From the NCBI GenBank assembly GCA_039621445.1, contig CP154956.1:92400246-92464245 (forward strand): 64,000 nucleotides of DNA, given 5' to 3'. The number at the start of each line of letters is the position of its first letter. The stretch's first letter is position 1. This document shows, one piece after another, positions 25,101 through 34,300 of the stretch. The DNA comes from Euglena gracilis (taxonomy: Eukaryota; Euglenida; Euglenophyceae; Euglenales). The translations under genes were made by a program, and so were the position numbers. The notes under the pieces are model-generated. The model saw only the letters and a program-made list of their open reading frames with translations, was not told where the DNA came from and made no database searches.

Positions 25101-25537
25101 AAAGTGAGGCAACATCATGTGATGCCCGCATGACTGCGGATATTGCAAACCCTTCTGATGAAATGGAAACAAATGCCATCGACGATGCAGTTTTGGTTGC
25201 GGATGGCACCATGTTGGGATGTGCAAGTAATGACCTCCCAGCAGTGGCCCAATGCATTCAGGACATTTGCAAAAATCGTGCGACGACGTTTGTTCATCGG
25301 GATGAAACCCCTGTCAATGAGTTCACACGTAATGCACATCTGCTAATGGGATCTTTTCCAACTTTGTTTATGACATATCAAGGGATTGAAAAAAACAGTG
25401 GGTTGAAAACCGAGACTGTGCGTCATCTTTTGTATCAACATGACCACAGGTTTGCCGAGAGCCGGGATTTTGTGCTTCTCATTCCGGAGCATCAGTCGTC
25501 GCCTCAAAGCGACCCCTTCGTTTTTAACTCGTTTTGA
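22118..25537 (+). CDS. Helitron protein part 1: zinc fingers, tandem repeat, DUF6570-like region
   Basis: The first ATG of the frame is at 22118; the frame is open from 22106 through non-ATG codons. A hydrophobic stretch at residues 20-38 is unexpected for a nuclear protein. Four CxxC fingers start near residues 129, 183, 219 and 251. The first two end in two histidines, and the third and fourth end H-x3-C (C2HC type). They probably bind DNA. Residues 296-610 are five 63-residue repeats rich in Gly, Ala and His. The C-terminal third holds CQVC and CHLC pairs and LTALEERLIAPV followed by a GHTISFPN segment, as in the DUF6570-type region of Helitron proteins. The piece ends in the conserved HDHRFAESRDF stretch, after which the frame slips and a spurious tail runs to the stop. 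Confidence 0.9.
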   Translation: MHSMQQQDEEMMPSPTLRHGVVVFIGVGCFLFALMKVLKKRMENAPFSSPSTVAKPDAFECWGDIEMERAMQNESSFGSWDATNETRREFVRSVSSGVQKCDNSWQEGIAFGLGGSNFMQQSTCTGEECKYCRKTFSTRPNLLRHVRNVHAGSTERDGDSMPAQDMPREGCNVQAIESDRLQCPQCEKTFASNQHLLRHMRDQHSTDISNVHSPKLFTCSKCNEHFGDRGHLKRHFERCNSSVPRTPSRVCPYCKEEFSRGQNMRRHVVGCVKAPIRSLSRRRLFYEESMDTGIYGVEGMVHAAEGAVGGMRGAEHGAQSAARGVEGGCSGVKGMAHAAEGAAGGAERGAHGVQGGCSGVEGMVHAAEGAVGGMQGAEHGAQSAARGVEGGCSGVKGMAHAAEGAAGGAERGAHGVQGGCSRVEGMVHAAEGAVGGMQGAEHGAQSAARGVEGGCSGVKGMAHAAEGAAGGAERGAHGVQGGCSGVEGMVHAAEGAVGGMQGAEHGAQSAARGVEGGCSGVKGMAHAAEGAAGGAERGAHGVQGGCSGVEGMVHAAEGAVGGMQGAEHGAQSAARGVEGGCSGVKGMAHAAEGAAGGAERGAHGVQGGCSGVEGMVHAMEGGEHGAQGAACGVLGATFGGQRSFVWEQLHASSRMNCPLLKLGDEQLAQLLSVEPPNENEFRSLGGWKSLAAVIRGWWDSTGWGTWPAGPYPFPSTERDEVLQQLENEELTPERVVSMVKEWEENVGVLDNINICQVCGVEDFIEVKPVSLHSLQVLQLNDVEQDWLAKIPPQYHCHLCIVQHGVNLYWLHGIPEAGDVYVCKQCQKSLIGPSPIRPPRSVASGKHFGIRSGLPDLTALEERLIAPVRTCITIVKLVAIGGGHGVGWGIKGHTISFPNEGLEQTILVLPNVARLKETKVLFLGAKPQWDQVLATERCRAKIERIFTVNWDKLIQWLVVLKHINPLYATVEILQQEPSEVHAFSSTILERVEIVEESEATSCDARMTADIANPSDEMETNAIDDAVLVADGTMLGCASNDLPAVAQCIQDICKNRATTFVHRDETPVNEFTRNAHLLMGSFPTLFMTYQGIEKNSGLKTETVRHLLYQHDHRFAESRDFVLLIPEHQSSPQSDPFVFNSF
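23003..24010 (+). repeat. 189-bp in-frame coding tandem repeat
   Basis: Unit starts are at 23003, 23192, 23381, 23570 and 23759, with a partial sixth at 23948; spacing is exactly 189 bp (63 codons). Each unit is two related halves beginning GVEGMVHAAEG and GVKGMAHAAEG. Units 2 and 4 share GGTTCATG and GCGCTGAAC, while units 3 and 5 share GGTGCATG and GCGCAGAAC. This implies duplication of 378-bp pairs. Because 189 is a multiple of three, the opposite strand also stays open, giving a long His-rich frame that is not a gene. Confidence 0.95.
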
Positions 25538-26924
25538 AAATGCAGTGAATAGCGTTGATTTTACAGAACGCTTGGAAGAGGCGATCAAGAATCCAACAGG
25601 TTCGTTGGCTACAAAACTCTTGATGGAGTTTTTGCCCATCATCCGCACTTGTCATAGTATTGTGCCATTTGGGTCTTCCGAAAGATATGCCACTCTAGGG
25701 AAAATGCAGGCAATGCTTGCGTGGTTTGGGATGCCATCCGTTTTCTTCACATTTGCGCCAAATGAGGTGGATAATGTGTTGACACTCGCCCTGTGTTTGG
25801 GAAAGGCAAAATTATCACTCCAAATGCCGGAAACGTCGGCAAAATTTTCTGCAATATCGAACAACCCTGTGGCTGCTGCTCGGATATTTGAGAGACAAGT
25901 GCTTGCCTTCATGAAAGTGTTATTAGGGGTGCCCGATGCACAGACTACCCGAAAACATGAATGCATGTGTTCTAGAAAAGTTGGCATGCACGGGACGCCA
26001 ATAGCCGCAGTCATTTGCACCGAGGCTCAATCCCGAGGTTCATTACATGGGCACGGCGTATTCTGGGGTGGAATTCCACCGCACATTTTGGATGCCATTG
26101 TTCACGATGAAGAAGCAATAAAGGTTGCGGCAAGGGCTCTTGATTCCCAAGTTTGCACTAGTCTATCCAATGATGTGCATGAAAAATGGGAGGAAAGGCA
26201 AAGAGAGCATTGTCCAGCCCCTCGAATGTTGGTAGAAAAAGAACAAAGACTCCCATTGCCTGAAACTGTTGAACAAGCAAAAACGTCCATCATGGAATTT
26301 GCGGAGGAAGTCATGGGGGCCCTGCAAATACATCGCTGTTTCATACCTAGTTGCGGAAAACCGCCTGCCGGACGGTTTGGCTGCCGTTTTGGCATGCCGC
26401 GTGCGTGTGGGTCCCACTTGGCCGAAACACGGCCCCACCTTTTTGTTGCGCGTAAAATGGAAACAGGTGGACATGATTTACAGGAGATCCCATTGGAACA
26501 CATGGCAAATATTGCACAGGATCCCACAGTTGATAGCCACTTAGTGGTATGGGAAACAAAGCGACCACACAAATGTGATGGCCGCGTCGTCGATTGCAGC
26601 AAACTTGTATCTTTTGTCCTTGCCTGTAACTCAAATGCGCAAATTCTAGGAGGGGAGGTGGGGGTCCTGGCATTGGCAAATTATGTCGTTGGATATTGCA
26701 CAAAGAACCCTGTGAAATTGGGTGGGGTTTTATCAGTCTTGCGTCATGTCCTAGGAGAAGTCGAGGAACGGCTCGGACACAAAATGCAAGAGAAGCAAGA
26801 TTATGCCGTCCTTTTGAAACGCGTTGTTAATGCCATGGATCGAAAGATTGAGGTGGGTGCCCAAATGGCAGCCACGGCAGTATTAGGTTATCCATCGTGG
26901 CATCCCATAAATTTGTCATTGTAA
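25440..26924 (+). CDS. Helitron protein part 2: HUH Rep endonuclease domain
   Basis: Continues part 1 in the +1 frame; true homology begins near 25473 with CFSFRSISRR, so the first dozen codons overlap part 1 and are not real. The domain cuts and joins single-stranded transposon ends. Visible features are TFAPNEVDN, the metal-binding HUH-type motif SLHGHGVFWGG (His codons 26046 and 26052, with Gly at the U position), a Cys/His stretch ending GCRFGMPR, and the paired catalytic tyrosines in YVVGYCTKN (codons 26682 and 26694). The segment ends at MAATAVLGYPS, after which the conserved SHKFV text continues in the -1 frame. Confidence 0.92.
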   Translation: MTTGLPRAGILCFSFRSISRRLKATPSFLTRFENAVNSVDFTERLEEAIKNPTGSLATKLLMEFLPIIRTCHSIVPFGSSERYATLGKMQAMLAWFGMPSVFFTFAPNEVDNVLTLALCLGKAKLSLQMPETSAKFSAISNNPVAAARIFERQVLAFMKVLLGVPDAQTTRKHECMCSRKVGMHGTPIAAVICTEAQSRGSLHGHGVFWGGIPPHILDAIVHDEEAIKVAARALDSQVCTSLSNDVHEKWEERQREHCPAPRMLVEKEQRLPLPETVEQAKTSIMEFAEEVMGALQIHRCFIPSCGKPPAGRFGCRFGMPRACGSHLAETRPHLFVARKMETGGHDLQEIPLEHMANIAQDPTVDSHLVVWETKRPHKCDGRVVDCSKLVSFVLACNSNAQILGGEVGVLALANYVVGYCTKNPVKLGGVLSVLRHVLGEVEERLGHKMQEKQDYAVLLKRVVNAMDRKIEVGAQMAATAVLGYPSWHPINLSL

Positions 26925-28534
26925 ATCCCTGGCATTACATCTCTAGTTTGCCTGCTCTCTTCCCTGCTATGGCAGAATCAGGGGAAAGAAAGTCAAATGA
27001 AGACGAAATTTTGTGCTCAAACAGGAGTTCAAAAAACGAGGACGCGGTCGTTGGCACTGCAGGCATAGACGGACAGGGGGTATTGCCGTATGATGTTGAT
27101 GGAGATGCGCAAAGTGATGACGAGGATGTTTTTGACGAGGAATTCAAGAATGACAATGACGATGATGAGGGTGAGAGTGAACATGACGAACCGGAGATCG
27201 AAAATGGCGACGGAGAGTGCAACGACGATCTAGCAAATGAACCCTTACAACAAAAAGTGGGACAGCTACATTTGGCTGGAGAAAAGGGAAATGGGAAGGA
27301 CAATAGAAAGTTGGATGCCCTAATGCATTCACGTCGAATGGACAATTTGGATGACCCTTTTGTGGAAGAGGGAGGTGCAACAGAACTGGTTTCTGTTGTG
27401 CACGAAGGAAAATCAATCATCGTGGGTGTCCCTGCAGCATACAATTATGCTTTACGGGGAGGTCAATTGGAAAGCTTAAGTGCGCTGGAGTACGCTGCCC
27501 ATTTTTCGTTACAAAGTGCTGTGAATGATGTCAGCGTCGATGGTGAACCACCCGAAGGGTGTTCAAAAGGAACAATGTTTCATTTGCATGATATGCACCT
27601 GTTGGCCGGAACATGGGTACAAAAAATGGGAAATCAATTCCGATGCCCAGTGTTGTCAGGGAAACAGTTGCCGAAATGGCCGGGGGGGGATGGACCATTG
27701 CGCGTCCAAAAAATTTGGGCACAATACGTGATGACCTTCATAGTTCCGTGGAGTTTTGAAAATCCACCCAAAATAGCGTGGGATGATTTCTGCCAATGGG
27801 AGGAGCGTGCAGGCAAAAAAGAAGCACCATATTTAGATCGTGCACGGTTTGCCTATGTTCAAAGGTTGAAAAGTTTGACCACGGTTGCACAAAAAAATTC
27901 TGTTCTTTCAGCCATAATTAGAAATAGAAACCAAAAGAAATGGGGTCTGCCGCACCCACTCGACATAGATTTCAATGCTTTGGCAGAAAGAAGTGCAATG
28001 CAAGAAATCAGGCATTCTGTGAAAATTCAGCATTTTCACGACACACTTCACAACCTTCATGAGGCCATGCAAAAATACAGTAATGAGGGTTTGAAAGAAT
28101 GCGAGCAGGTGGAACCACGTTTAGTGAACGTATTATTGAAAGTTTTCTCTGGGCGGGTGGAGGAACAAAGGCAGCAGACCAAATCTCCAAATGTAATTGA
28201 GTGCTTTGCAATGCACATTAATAGTGCAAAGACATTTGATGTCAAGGATCCTTTATCAGACACATTGAACAAGACATACGCTGCGTTGAAAAACGATGAT
28301 TTTCAACCCCCAGAGGTCGGCTCTCGGGTGGGAACAAACCCAGACACGGTGCGATTGTGTCTGCAGAGGAATGTGGTTTTAACCGAGGAACAAGAAAATT
28401 TTGTAAAAAATGATTTTGGAGTATGTACAATTTGTTTCTATCGCAGATCCATCATGCAAACCAACCCCACCTCGTGTCGCCGTACATGCGGGACCCGGAA
28501 CAGGAAAAAGCACAATGGCAAGGGAATTGCATAA
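26897..28534 (+). CDS. Helitron protein part 3: linker between Rep and helicase
   Basis: This frame takes over at SHKFVIVNPWHYISSLP; its first codon is GTG, so it is a continuation rather than a new start. A strongly acidic stretch (about 27110-27240, many Asp and Glu) is an insertion compared with typical Helitrons. After it comes the usual connecting region, with YNYALRGG, SALEYAAHFS and AQYVMTFIVPW resembling the Y.YRG, L.L.EY and F.PW text between Rep and helicase in this family. Homology ends with LTEEQENFVK at about 28409. There an A6 run shifts the frame, and the last 40 codons to the stop are spurious. Confidence 0.88.
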   Translation: MASHKFVIVNPWHYISSLPALFPAMAESGERKSNEDEILCSNRSSKNEDAVVGTAGIDGQGVLPYDVDGDAQSDDEDVFDEEFKNDNDDDEGESEHDEPEIENGDGECNDDLANEPLQQKVGQLHLAGEKGNGKDNRKLDALMHSRRMDNLDDPFVEEGGATELVSVVHEGKSIIVGVPAAYNYALRGGQLESLSALEYAAHFSLQSAVNDVSVDGEPPEGCSKGTMFHLHDMHLLAGTWVQKMGNQFRCPVLSGKQLPKWPGGDGPLRVQKIWAQYVMTFIVPWSFENPPKIAWDDFCQWEERAGKKEAPYLDRARFAYVQRLKSLTTVAQKNSVLSAIIRNRNQKKWGLPHPLDIDFNALAERSAMQEIRHSVKIQHFHDTLHNLHEAMQKYSNEGLKECEQVEPRLVNVLLKVFSGRVEEQRQQTKSPNVIECFAMHINSAKTFDVKDPLSDTLNKTYAALKNDDFQPPEVGSRVGTNPDTVRLCLQRNVVLTEEQENFVKNDFGVCTICFYRRSIMQTNPTSCRRTCGTRNRKKHNGKGIA

Positions 28535-29366
28535 CCGACTTTCCACGGCATTTGGAACAAATGTTTTGCGTTTCATGGCCCCTTCCGGGGTTGCTGCATG
28601 CAATCTGCATCGTGGGTCGACGTGCCACCATGGGGTGGGGTTGAGTGTGTATGGAGAGGACGGTGTTAACGACAGCGTCCAGGATGGAGGAAGGGAAAAA
28701 TTATATTGTTTGCGATCCCAATTTAGAGGTTGCAAAGTGCTTCTCATCGATGAAATGTCCATGTTGACTTGCAAAATGTTGCGGGACATTGACAAGCGCA
28801 TGCGCAGAGTGTGCGACAACAACAGTGAACCCTTTGGGGGAATGTGTGTGGTTCTTATGGGTGATTTCGTTCAAATCCCCCCTGTTGGTGGGGGAGACTT
28901 ATACATCAAACCGAAAACAGAATCTGCCGCAATGTTAGAATCGTTAGAAGGCTATGCATTGTTTCAATCTTTCAAAGTGATCAGCCTCAACACCCAACAC
29001 AGGGCTCAAGATCCCGAGCACATGGCTGCAGTGGCAGCTTACCGAAATTTTTCTCTATCAGGGCTACACGCACGAGACAAGTTTTTATCGTTGTTGAGAA
29101 TGATAACCCCCTCCGATTTTCAAAGGGACAGTTCGTGGGCAAATGCGCTCATTGTATCCACAGACCGAAAATGTGTGCACATGGTGAATGAAGTCATGGT
29201 TCGTTTGTTTGCTGAAAGCACGAGAAAACCCATAATAAAATGGAAGTTGCCATTGAAAAATGAGTTTGCTGCATGCATTGGTAAGGATGTTCAAAATGTT
29301 ATGTACGCCAAAGTGAAGGATTTGTGGGCACACGTCGTGGAAGGATGTCCTGTCACTTTGACATAA
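28410..29366 (+). CDS. Helitron protein part 4: PIF1-like helicase, N-terminal half
   Basis: Superfamily 1B helicase that unwinds DNA during rolling-circle transposition. Motifs appear in order: Walker A GPGTGKST (28491-28514), Walker B LIDEMSML (about 28743-28766), GDFVQIPPV (about 28861) and the LNTQHRA motif (about 28987). Reading one A fewer in the run at 28405-28410 joins it smoothly to part 3, giving FVKMILEYVQF. The piece stops at CPVTLT-TAA; the expected continuation NIRPERGLSNG is present directly after, in another frame. Confidence 0.92.
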   Translation: MILEYVQFVSIADPSCKPTPPRVAVHAGPGTGKSTMARELHNRLSTAFGTNVLRFMAPSGVAACNLHRGSTCHHGVGLSVYGEDGVNDSVQDGGREKLYCLRSQFRGCKVLLIDEMSMLTCKMLRDIDKRMRRVCDNNSEPFGGMCVVLMGDFVQIPPVGGGDLYIKPKTESAAMLESLEGYALFQSFKVISLNTQHRAQDPEHMAAVAAYRNFSLSGLHARDKFLSLLRMITPSDFQRDSSWANALIVSTDRKCVHMVNEVMVRLFAESTRKPIIKWKLPLKNEFAACIGKDVQNVMYAKVKDLWAHVVEGCPVTLT

Positions 29367-29494
29367 ACATACGCCCAGAGCGTGGGTTGTCAAATGGAAG
29401 AAGGGCTTCCGTCCATTCCATTGTGCTCAATGAAAGCGAGCCAACGGAGACGTTGGAAAGGATTTCCTGTGCACGACCTGGATAAATTGTAACG

Positions 29495-30568
29495 TTGGAA
29501 TACCCCCCTTGGGCAATAAATGTTATCGTTCCAGGGGATATCGCCGACAATGCTGCTCTCGGCATCACAGAGGAGGGTGGAAGAATCATTCCTTTGTTTT
29601 CCATCCCACGGGAGGTTAACATCGCACGTTATATGCATCTTTCGTCCAAAAAAAGGGGCATTGTGACAGTGATGGCACATCCTTTTAATTTGTTGTTTGC
29701 AACAACTTTTCATGGGGTCCAATGTCGGACATTGGACAAAATTATTTTGTGTGTTGACCATCCAATCACTCCCACTTTGTCATACAATGCGTTCTATGTT
29801 GGTATCAGTCGCGTCAGACGCACAGAGGACATACGCCTCATTCAACTTAGGAGTAATGACGACCTGTGCAGTATTGTGCGAAGATTGCGTTCCTTACTTC
29901 CCCGTGCGCAGCTGGTGAATTATATGTGCCAACACAAGTCCATGCCATTCACTTTCAAGCATTTGCAAAATTTGTATTTGCAGGTGGGGATATCATATGA
30001 TGGGAAGGGAGCAGACAAAGTATTGAAACCTGGGGGGGAAAATGTTTTGAAATTTCAGTGTAGGAAAGGATGTGGACAAAGGTACCCTTCAAACACCGCA
30101 CGGAACGATCACGAGAAAATTTGTGCAACAATAACACAGCATTCCGCATTATATGCATGCCGCATGGGATGTGGGCGCACATGGAAGAAGGATGCACATC
30201 GGAAACTGCATGAACCACATTGCAAAAGTGCAAACAATCCCGCCAATGTAGAAGCGCGAGTGATGGAACCTGATCATGTTAACGCGAGCACTGTCGTGCA
30301 ACTAAGTGTTCAAATCACGCCACGGGACCAACATACCAAGGAGCAAATGAATGCTTCCAGCAATTGTTCTCAGTTGGTGACTGTGTCAGATTGCATTCCA
30401 AAGGTGGCTGCAAAAATTTGGAAGGCAAAGGGGGATGGTTCTTTTTTTTTTTATTGCGTGCTGGGTTCATGGGTACCGAGTGGGGGGTTGAAAACGGTGC
30501 AGTTTCGGTGCTCACTCGATGGCAAGTGGGGGGCGGGGCCCTGCACGGCCTTGAGATCAAATGGGTAA
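29495..30568 (+). CDS. Helitron protein part 5: helicase C-terminal half and two zinc fingers
   Basis: The frame is really open from about 29366 (NIRPERGLSNG) but is interrupted by TAA at 29483-29485, where the family usually has an acidic residue after the PG. The helicase motifs TFHGVQCRTLDK (motif V) and NAFYVGISRVRRTED (motif VI) are present. Two fingers follow, CRKGCGQRYPSNTARNDHEKIC-like and CRMGCGRTWKKDAHRK-like, at about 30058-30225, so the protein has fingers at both ends. The last ~35 codons read into the minisatellite, and a T10 tract precedes that junction. The authentic C-terminus is therefore uncertain. Confidence 0.9.
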   Translation: MEYPPWAINVIVPGDIADNAALGITEEGGRIIPLFSIPREVNIARYMHLSSKKRGIVTVMAHPFNLLFATTFHGVQCRTLDKIILCVDHPITPTLSYNAFYVGISRVRRTEDIRLIQLRSNDDLCSIVRRLRSLLPRAQLVNYMCQHKSMPFTFKHLQNLYLQVGISYDGKGADKVLKPGGENVLKFQCRKGCGQRYPSNTARNDHEKICATITQHSALYACRMGCGRTWKKDAHRKLHEPHCKSANNPANVEARVMEPDHVNASTVVQLSVQITPRDQHTKEQMNASSNCSQLVTVSDCIPKVAAKIWKAKGDGSFFFYCVLGSWVPSGGLKTVQFRCSLDGKWGAGPCTALRSNG

Positions 30569-30890
30569 TGAGGGGTGGGGGGTGGAAAATGGTGCAGTTT
30601 TGGCACTCACTCAACGGCTAGTGGCGGCGCCCCTGCACGGCCTTGTGATCAAATGGGTACCGGGGGGGGGGGTGGAAAACGGTGCAGTCTCTATACTCAC
30701 GGCTAGTGGGGGGCGATGCCCCTGCACGGCCTTGAGATCAAATGGGTACCGAGGGGGGGGGGTGGAAAACGATGCAATCTCTGTACTCACTCGATGGCTA
30801 GTGGGGGCAATGCCCCTGCACGGCCTTGAGATCAAATGGGTACCGAGGGGGAGAGGTGGAAAATGGTGCAGCCCCTGCGCATCTTTGTAG
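30475..30890 (-). repeat. Minisatellite, short array in reverse orientation
   Basis: Four or five units of the ~95-bp minisatellite described for 31320-36960, here in the opposite orientation (read on + as GGTGCAGTTTCGGTGCTCACTCG, then TGCACGGCCTTGAGATC, then GGGTACCG and a G run). It begins inside the last codons of the Helitron frame. Confidence 0.9.
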
Positions 30891-30938
30891 AGATGATTCT
30901 GTTGCACATTTGCGCTTTGAATGGTGACCTCAGTTGTG

Positions 30939-31319
30939 TCACTCGGTTGTTTTTCTCCTCTTGCTTTGCTGAGCAAAGAGTACTTCCGGAGGAAGTTGTC
31001 TAAGTACATCGTAGTGTGGTGGATTTCTTTGATAAATCACTGAAAGGATTGGCCCCGCATTCCCATATTGTGTGCATAGTCGCCAATGTTCACCTGCCTC
31101 CAAAAATACGTTTATCCTGATGCCGAGCATGTGACAAATCAAAACTATCTCGGGCTCTTCAGCCCAATGGTTGTGGCTTAAGAGGGACGTGAGATACTGC
31201 TCACGCTGGTGACCAATCCCCATCAGAACATCCCCAACGGGAATGTCAAATCCTGGCACTGTGGAATTCCAGTGGGCCGCAATGTAACTGGCGAGTCTCT
31301 GGCGTAATTCTATTCGATC
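30939..31319 (-). pseudogene. OTU-family cysteine protease fragment
   Basis: Read from 31319 downward the frame gives RLASYIAAHWNS, then EQYLTSLL, EEPEIVLICHMLGIRINVF and PPHYDVL. This is the C-terminal two thirds of an OTU domain, including the region of the catalytic histidine (HYD). OTU proteases remove ubiquitin, and OTU domains are known passengers of Helitrons, fused or as separate genes. The N-terminal part with the catalytic cysteine is missing because the frame meets the minisatellite at 31320. It lies on the strand opposite to Rep/helicase and is boxed in by minisatellite arrays on both sides. Probably nonfunctional. Confidence 0.75.
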
Positions 31320-34300
31320 TCAAGGCCGTGCAGGGGCACCGCCCCCCACTAGCCATCGAGAGAGTACAAAGACTGCACCGTTTGCCCCCCCCCCGGTACC
31401 CATTTGATCTCAACACCGCCCCCCACTAGCCATCGAGTGAGTCCCGAAACTTCACTGTTTGCCACCCCCCCCCCCGGTACCCATTTGATCTCAAGGCCGT
31501 GCAGGGGCCCCGCCCCCCACTAGCCATCGAGTGAGTACCGAAACTGCACCGTTTTCCACCCCCCCCTTGGTACCCATTTGATCTCAAGGCCGTGCAGGGG
31601 CGCCGCCCCCCACTAGCCATCGAGTGAGTACCGAAACTGCACCGTTTGCCACCCCCCCCCCCACTAGCCATCGAGTGAGTACTGAAACTGCACCGTTTGC
31701 CACCCCCCCCCCCGGTACCCATTTGATCTCAAGGCCGTGCAGGGGCGCCGCCCCCCACTAGCCATCGAGTGAGTACCGAAATTGCACCGTTTGCCACCCC
31801 CCCCTCGGTACCCATTTGATCTCAAGGCCGTGCAGGGGCGCCGCCCCCCAATAGCCATCGAGTGAGTACCGAAACTGCACTGTTTGCCACCCCCCCCTCG
31901 GTACCCATTTGATCTCAAGGCCGTGCAGGGGCGCCGCCCCCCCACTAGCCATCGAGTGAGTACCGAAACTGCACCCTTTGCCCCCCCCCCCCCCCCGGTA
32001 CCCATTTGATCTCAAGGCCGTGCAGGGGCCCCGCCCCCCACTAGCCATCGAGTGAGTACCGAAACTGCACCGTTTTCCACCCCCCCCTTGGTACCCATTT
32101 GATCTCAAGGCCGTGCAGGGGCGCCGCCCCCCACTAGCCATCGAGTGAGTACCGAAACTGCACCGTTTGCCCCCCCCCCCCCCCGGTACCCATTTGATCT
32201 CAAGGCCGTGCAGGGGCACCGCCCCCCACTAGCCATCGAGTGAGTACCAAAATTGCACTGTTTGCCACCCCCCCCCCCGCCCGGATCTGAAGGCCGTGCA
32301 GGGGCCCCGCCCCACACTAGCCATCGAGTGAGTACCGAAACTGCACCGTTTGCCCCCCCCCTCGGTACCCATTTGATCTCAAGGCCGTGCAGGGGCGCCG
32401 CCCCCCACTAGCCATCGAGTGAGTACCGAAACTGCACCGTTTGCCACCCCCCCCCCCCGGTACCCATTTGATCTCAAGGCCGTGCAGGGGCCCCGCCCCC
32501 CACTAGCCATCGAGTGAGTACCGAAACTGCACCGTTTGCCCCCCCCCCCCCCGGTACCCATTTGATCTCAAGGCCGTGCAGGGGCGCCGCCCCCCACTAG
32601 CCATCGAGTGAGTACCGAAACTGCACCGTTTGCCACCCCCCCGCCGGTACCCATTTGATCTCAAGGCCGTGCAGGGGCCCCGCCCCCCACTAGCCATCGA
32701 GTGAGTACCGACTCTGCCCCTTTTCCCCCCCCCCCCCCGGTACCCATTTGATCTCAAGGCCGTGCAGGGGCGCCGCCCCCCACTAGCCATCGAGTGAGTA
32801 CCGAAACTGCACCGTTTGCCACCCCCCCCCCCCGGTACCCATTTGATCTCAAGGCCGTGCAGGGGCACCGCCCCCCACTAGCCATCGAGTGAGTACCGAA
32901 ATTGCACTGTTTGCCACCCCCCCCCCCGGGTACCCATTTGAGAAGGCCGTGCAGGGGCCCCGCCCCCACTAGCCATCGAGTGAGTACCGAACCTGCACCG
33001 TTTGCCACCCCCCCCCCCGGTACCCATTTGATCTCAAGGCCGTGCAGGGGCACCGCCCCCCACTAGCCATCGAGTGAGTACCGAAATTGCACTGTTTGCC
33101 ACCCCCCCCCCCGGGTACCCATTTGATCTCAAGGCCGTGCAGGGGCGCCGCCCCCCACTAGCCTTGTGTACAGAGACTGCTCCATTTTCCACCCCCCCTC
33201 TATACCCATTTGATCTCAAGGCCGTGCAGGGGCACCGCCCCCCACTAGCCATCGAGTGAGTCCCGAAACTGCACCGTTTTCCACCCCCCCCTTGGTACCC
33301 ATTTGATCTCAAGGCTGTGCAGGGGCGCCGCCCCCCACTAGCCATCGAGTGAGTCCCGAAAACTGCAAACCGTTTTTAGCCACCCCCCCCCCCCCTTGGT
33401 AGCCCATCGACCTAGGAGTAATGAAACTGCATGCCCCGTTTTGCCACACCCCCCCCACGGGACCGTTAGCGCCATCGAGTTGAGTACCGAACTGCAACCC
33501 GTTTGCACTAGCCATCGGTGATTTACCGCACTGCACCGTTTGTCTCCACCCCCACCCTCCGGTACCCATTTGATCTCAAGGCCGTGCAGGGGCACCGCCC
33601 CCCACTAGCCATCGAGTGAGTCCCGAAACTGCACCGTTTGCCACCCCCCCCTCGGTACCCATTTGATCTCAAGGCCGTGCAGGGGCGCCGCCCCCCACTA
33701 GCCATCGAGTGAGTACCGAAACTGCACCGTTTGCCACCCCCCCCCCCCACTAGCCATCGAGTGAGTACTGAAACTGCACCGTTTGCCACCCCCCCCCCGG
33801 TACCCATTTGATCTCAAGGCCGTGCAGGGGCGCCGCCCCCCACTAGCCATCGAGTTAGTAACCAAACTCCACCGTTTGCCACCCCCCCCCCCCCGGTACC
33901 CATTTGATCTCAAGGCCGTGCAGGGGCGCCGCCCCCCACTAGCCATCGAGTGAGTACCGAAACTGCACTGTTTGCCACCCCCCCCTCGGTACCCATTTGA
34001 TCTCAAGGCCGTGCAGGGGCGCCGCCCCCCACTAGCCATCGAGTGAGTACCGAAACTGCACCGTTTGCCACCCCCCCCCCCCCCCCCCCCTCGGTACCCA
34101 TTTGATCTCAAGGCCGTGCAGGGGCGCCGCCCCCCACTAGCCATCGAGTGAGTACCGAAATTGCACCGTTTGCCACCCCCCCCTCGGTACCCATTTGATC
34201 TCAAGGCCGTGCAGGGGCGCCGCCCCCCACTAGCCATCGAGTGAGTACCGAAACTGCACCGTTTGCCACCCCCCCCCCCCCGGTACCCATTTGATCTCAA

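Larger units (their letters stand above)
22118..30568 (+). mobile_element. Helitron rolling-circle transposon, coding core
   Basis: Five consecutive plus-strand frames read as one Helitron Rep/helicase protein: zinc fingers, DUF6570-like region, helitron helicase-like N domain with the HUH motif and paired tyrosines, then PIF1-like helicase motifs in order and two more zinc fingers. The joins are one-base frame shifts at about 25462-25472, 26895, 28405-28410 and 29364, plus an in-frame TAA at 29483. It is probably a recently inactivated copy, since everything between the breaks is well conserved in order; homopolymer sequencing errors could explain some breaks. The downstream end is likely beyond the minisatellite (see 36968-37000). 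Confidence 0.95.

Noticed and set aside
28421-28446. Very short intron explaining the frame change between Helitron parts 3 and 4
   Set aside because: GT and AG are present, but removal does not restore the helicase frame as well as a single-base change in the A6 run, which gives smooth homology.
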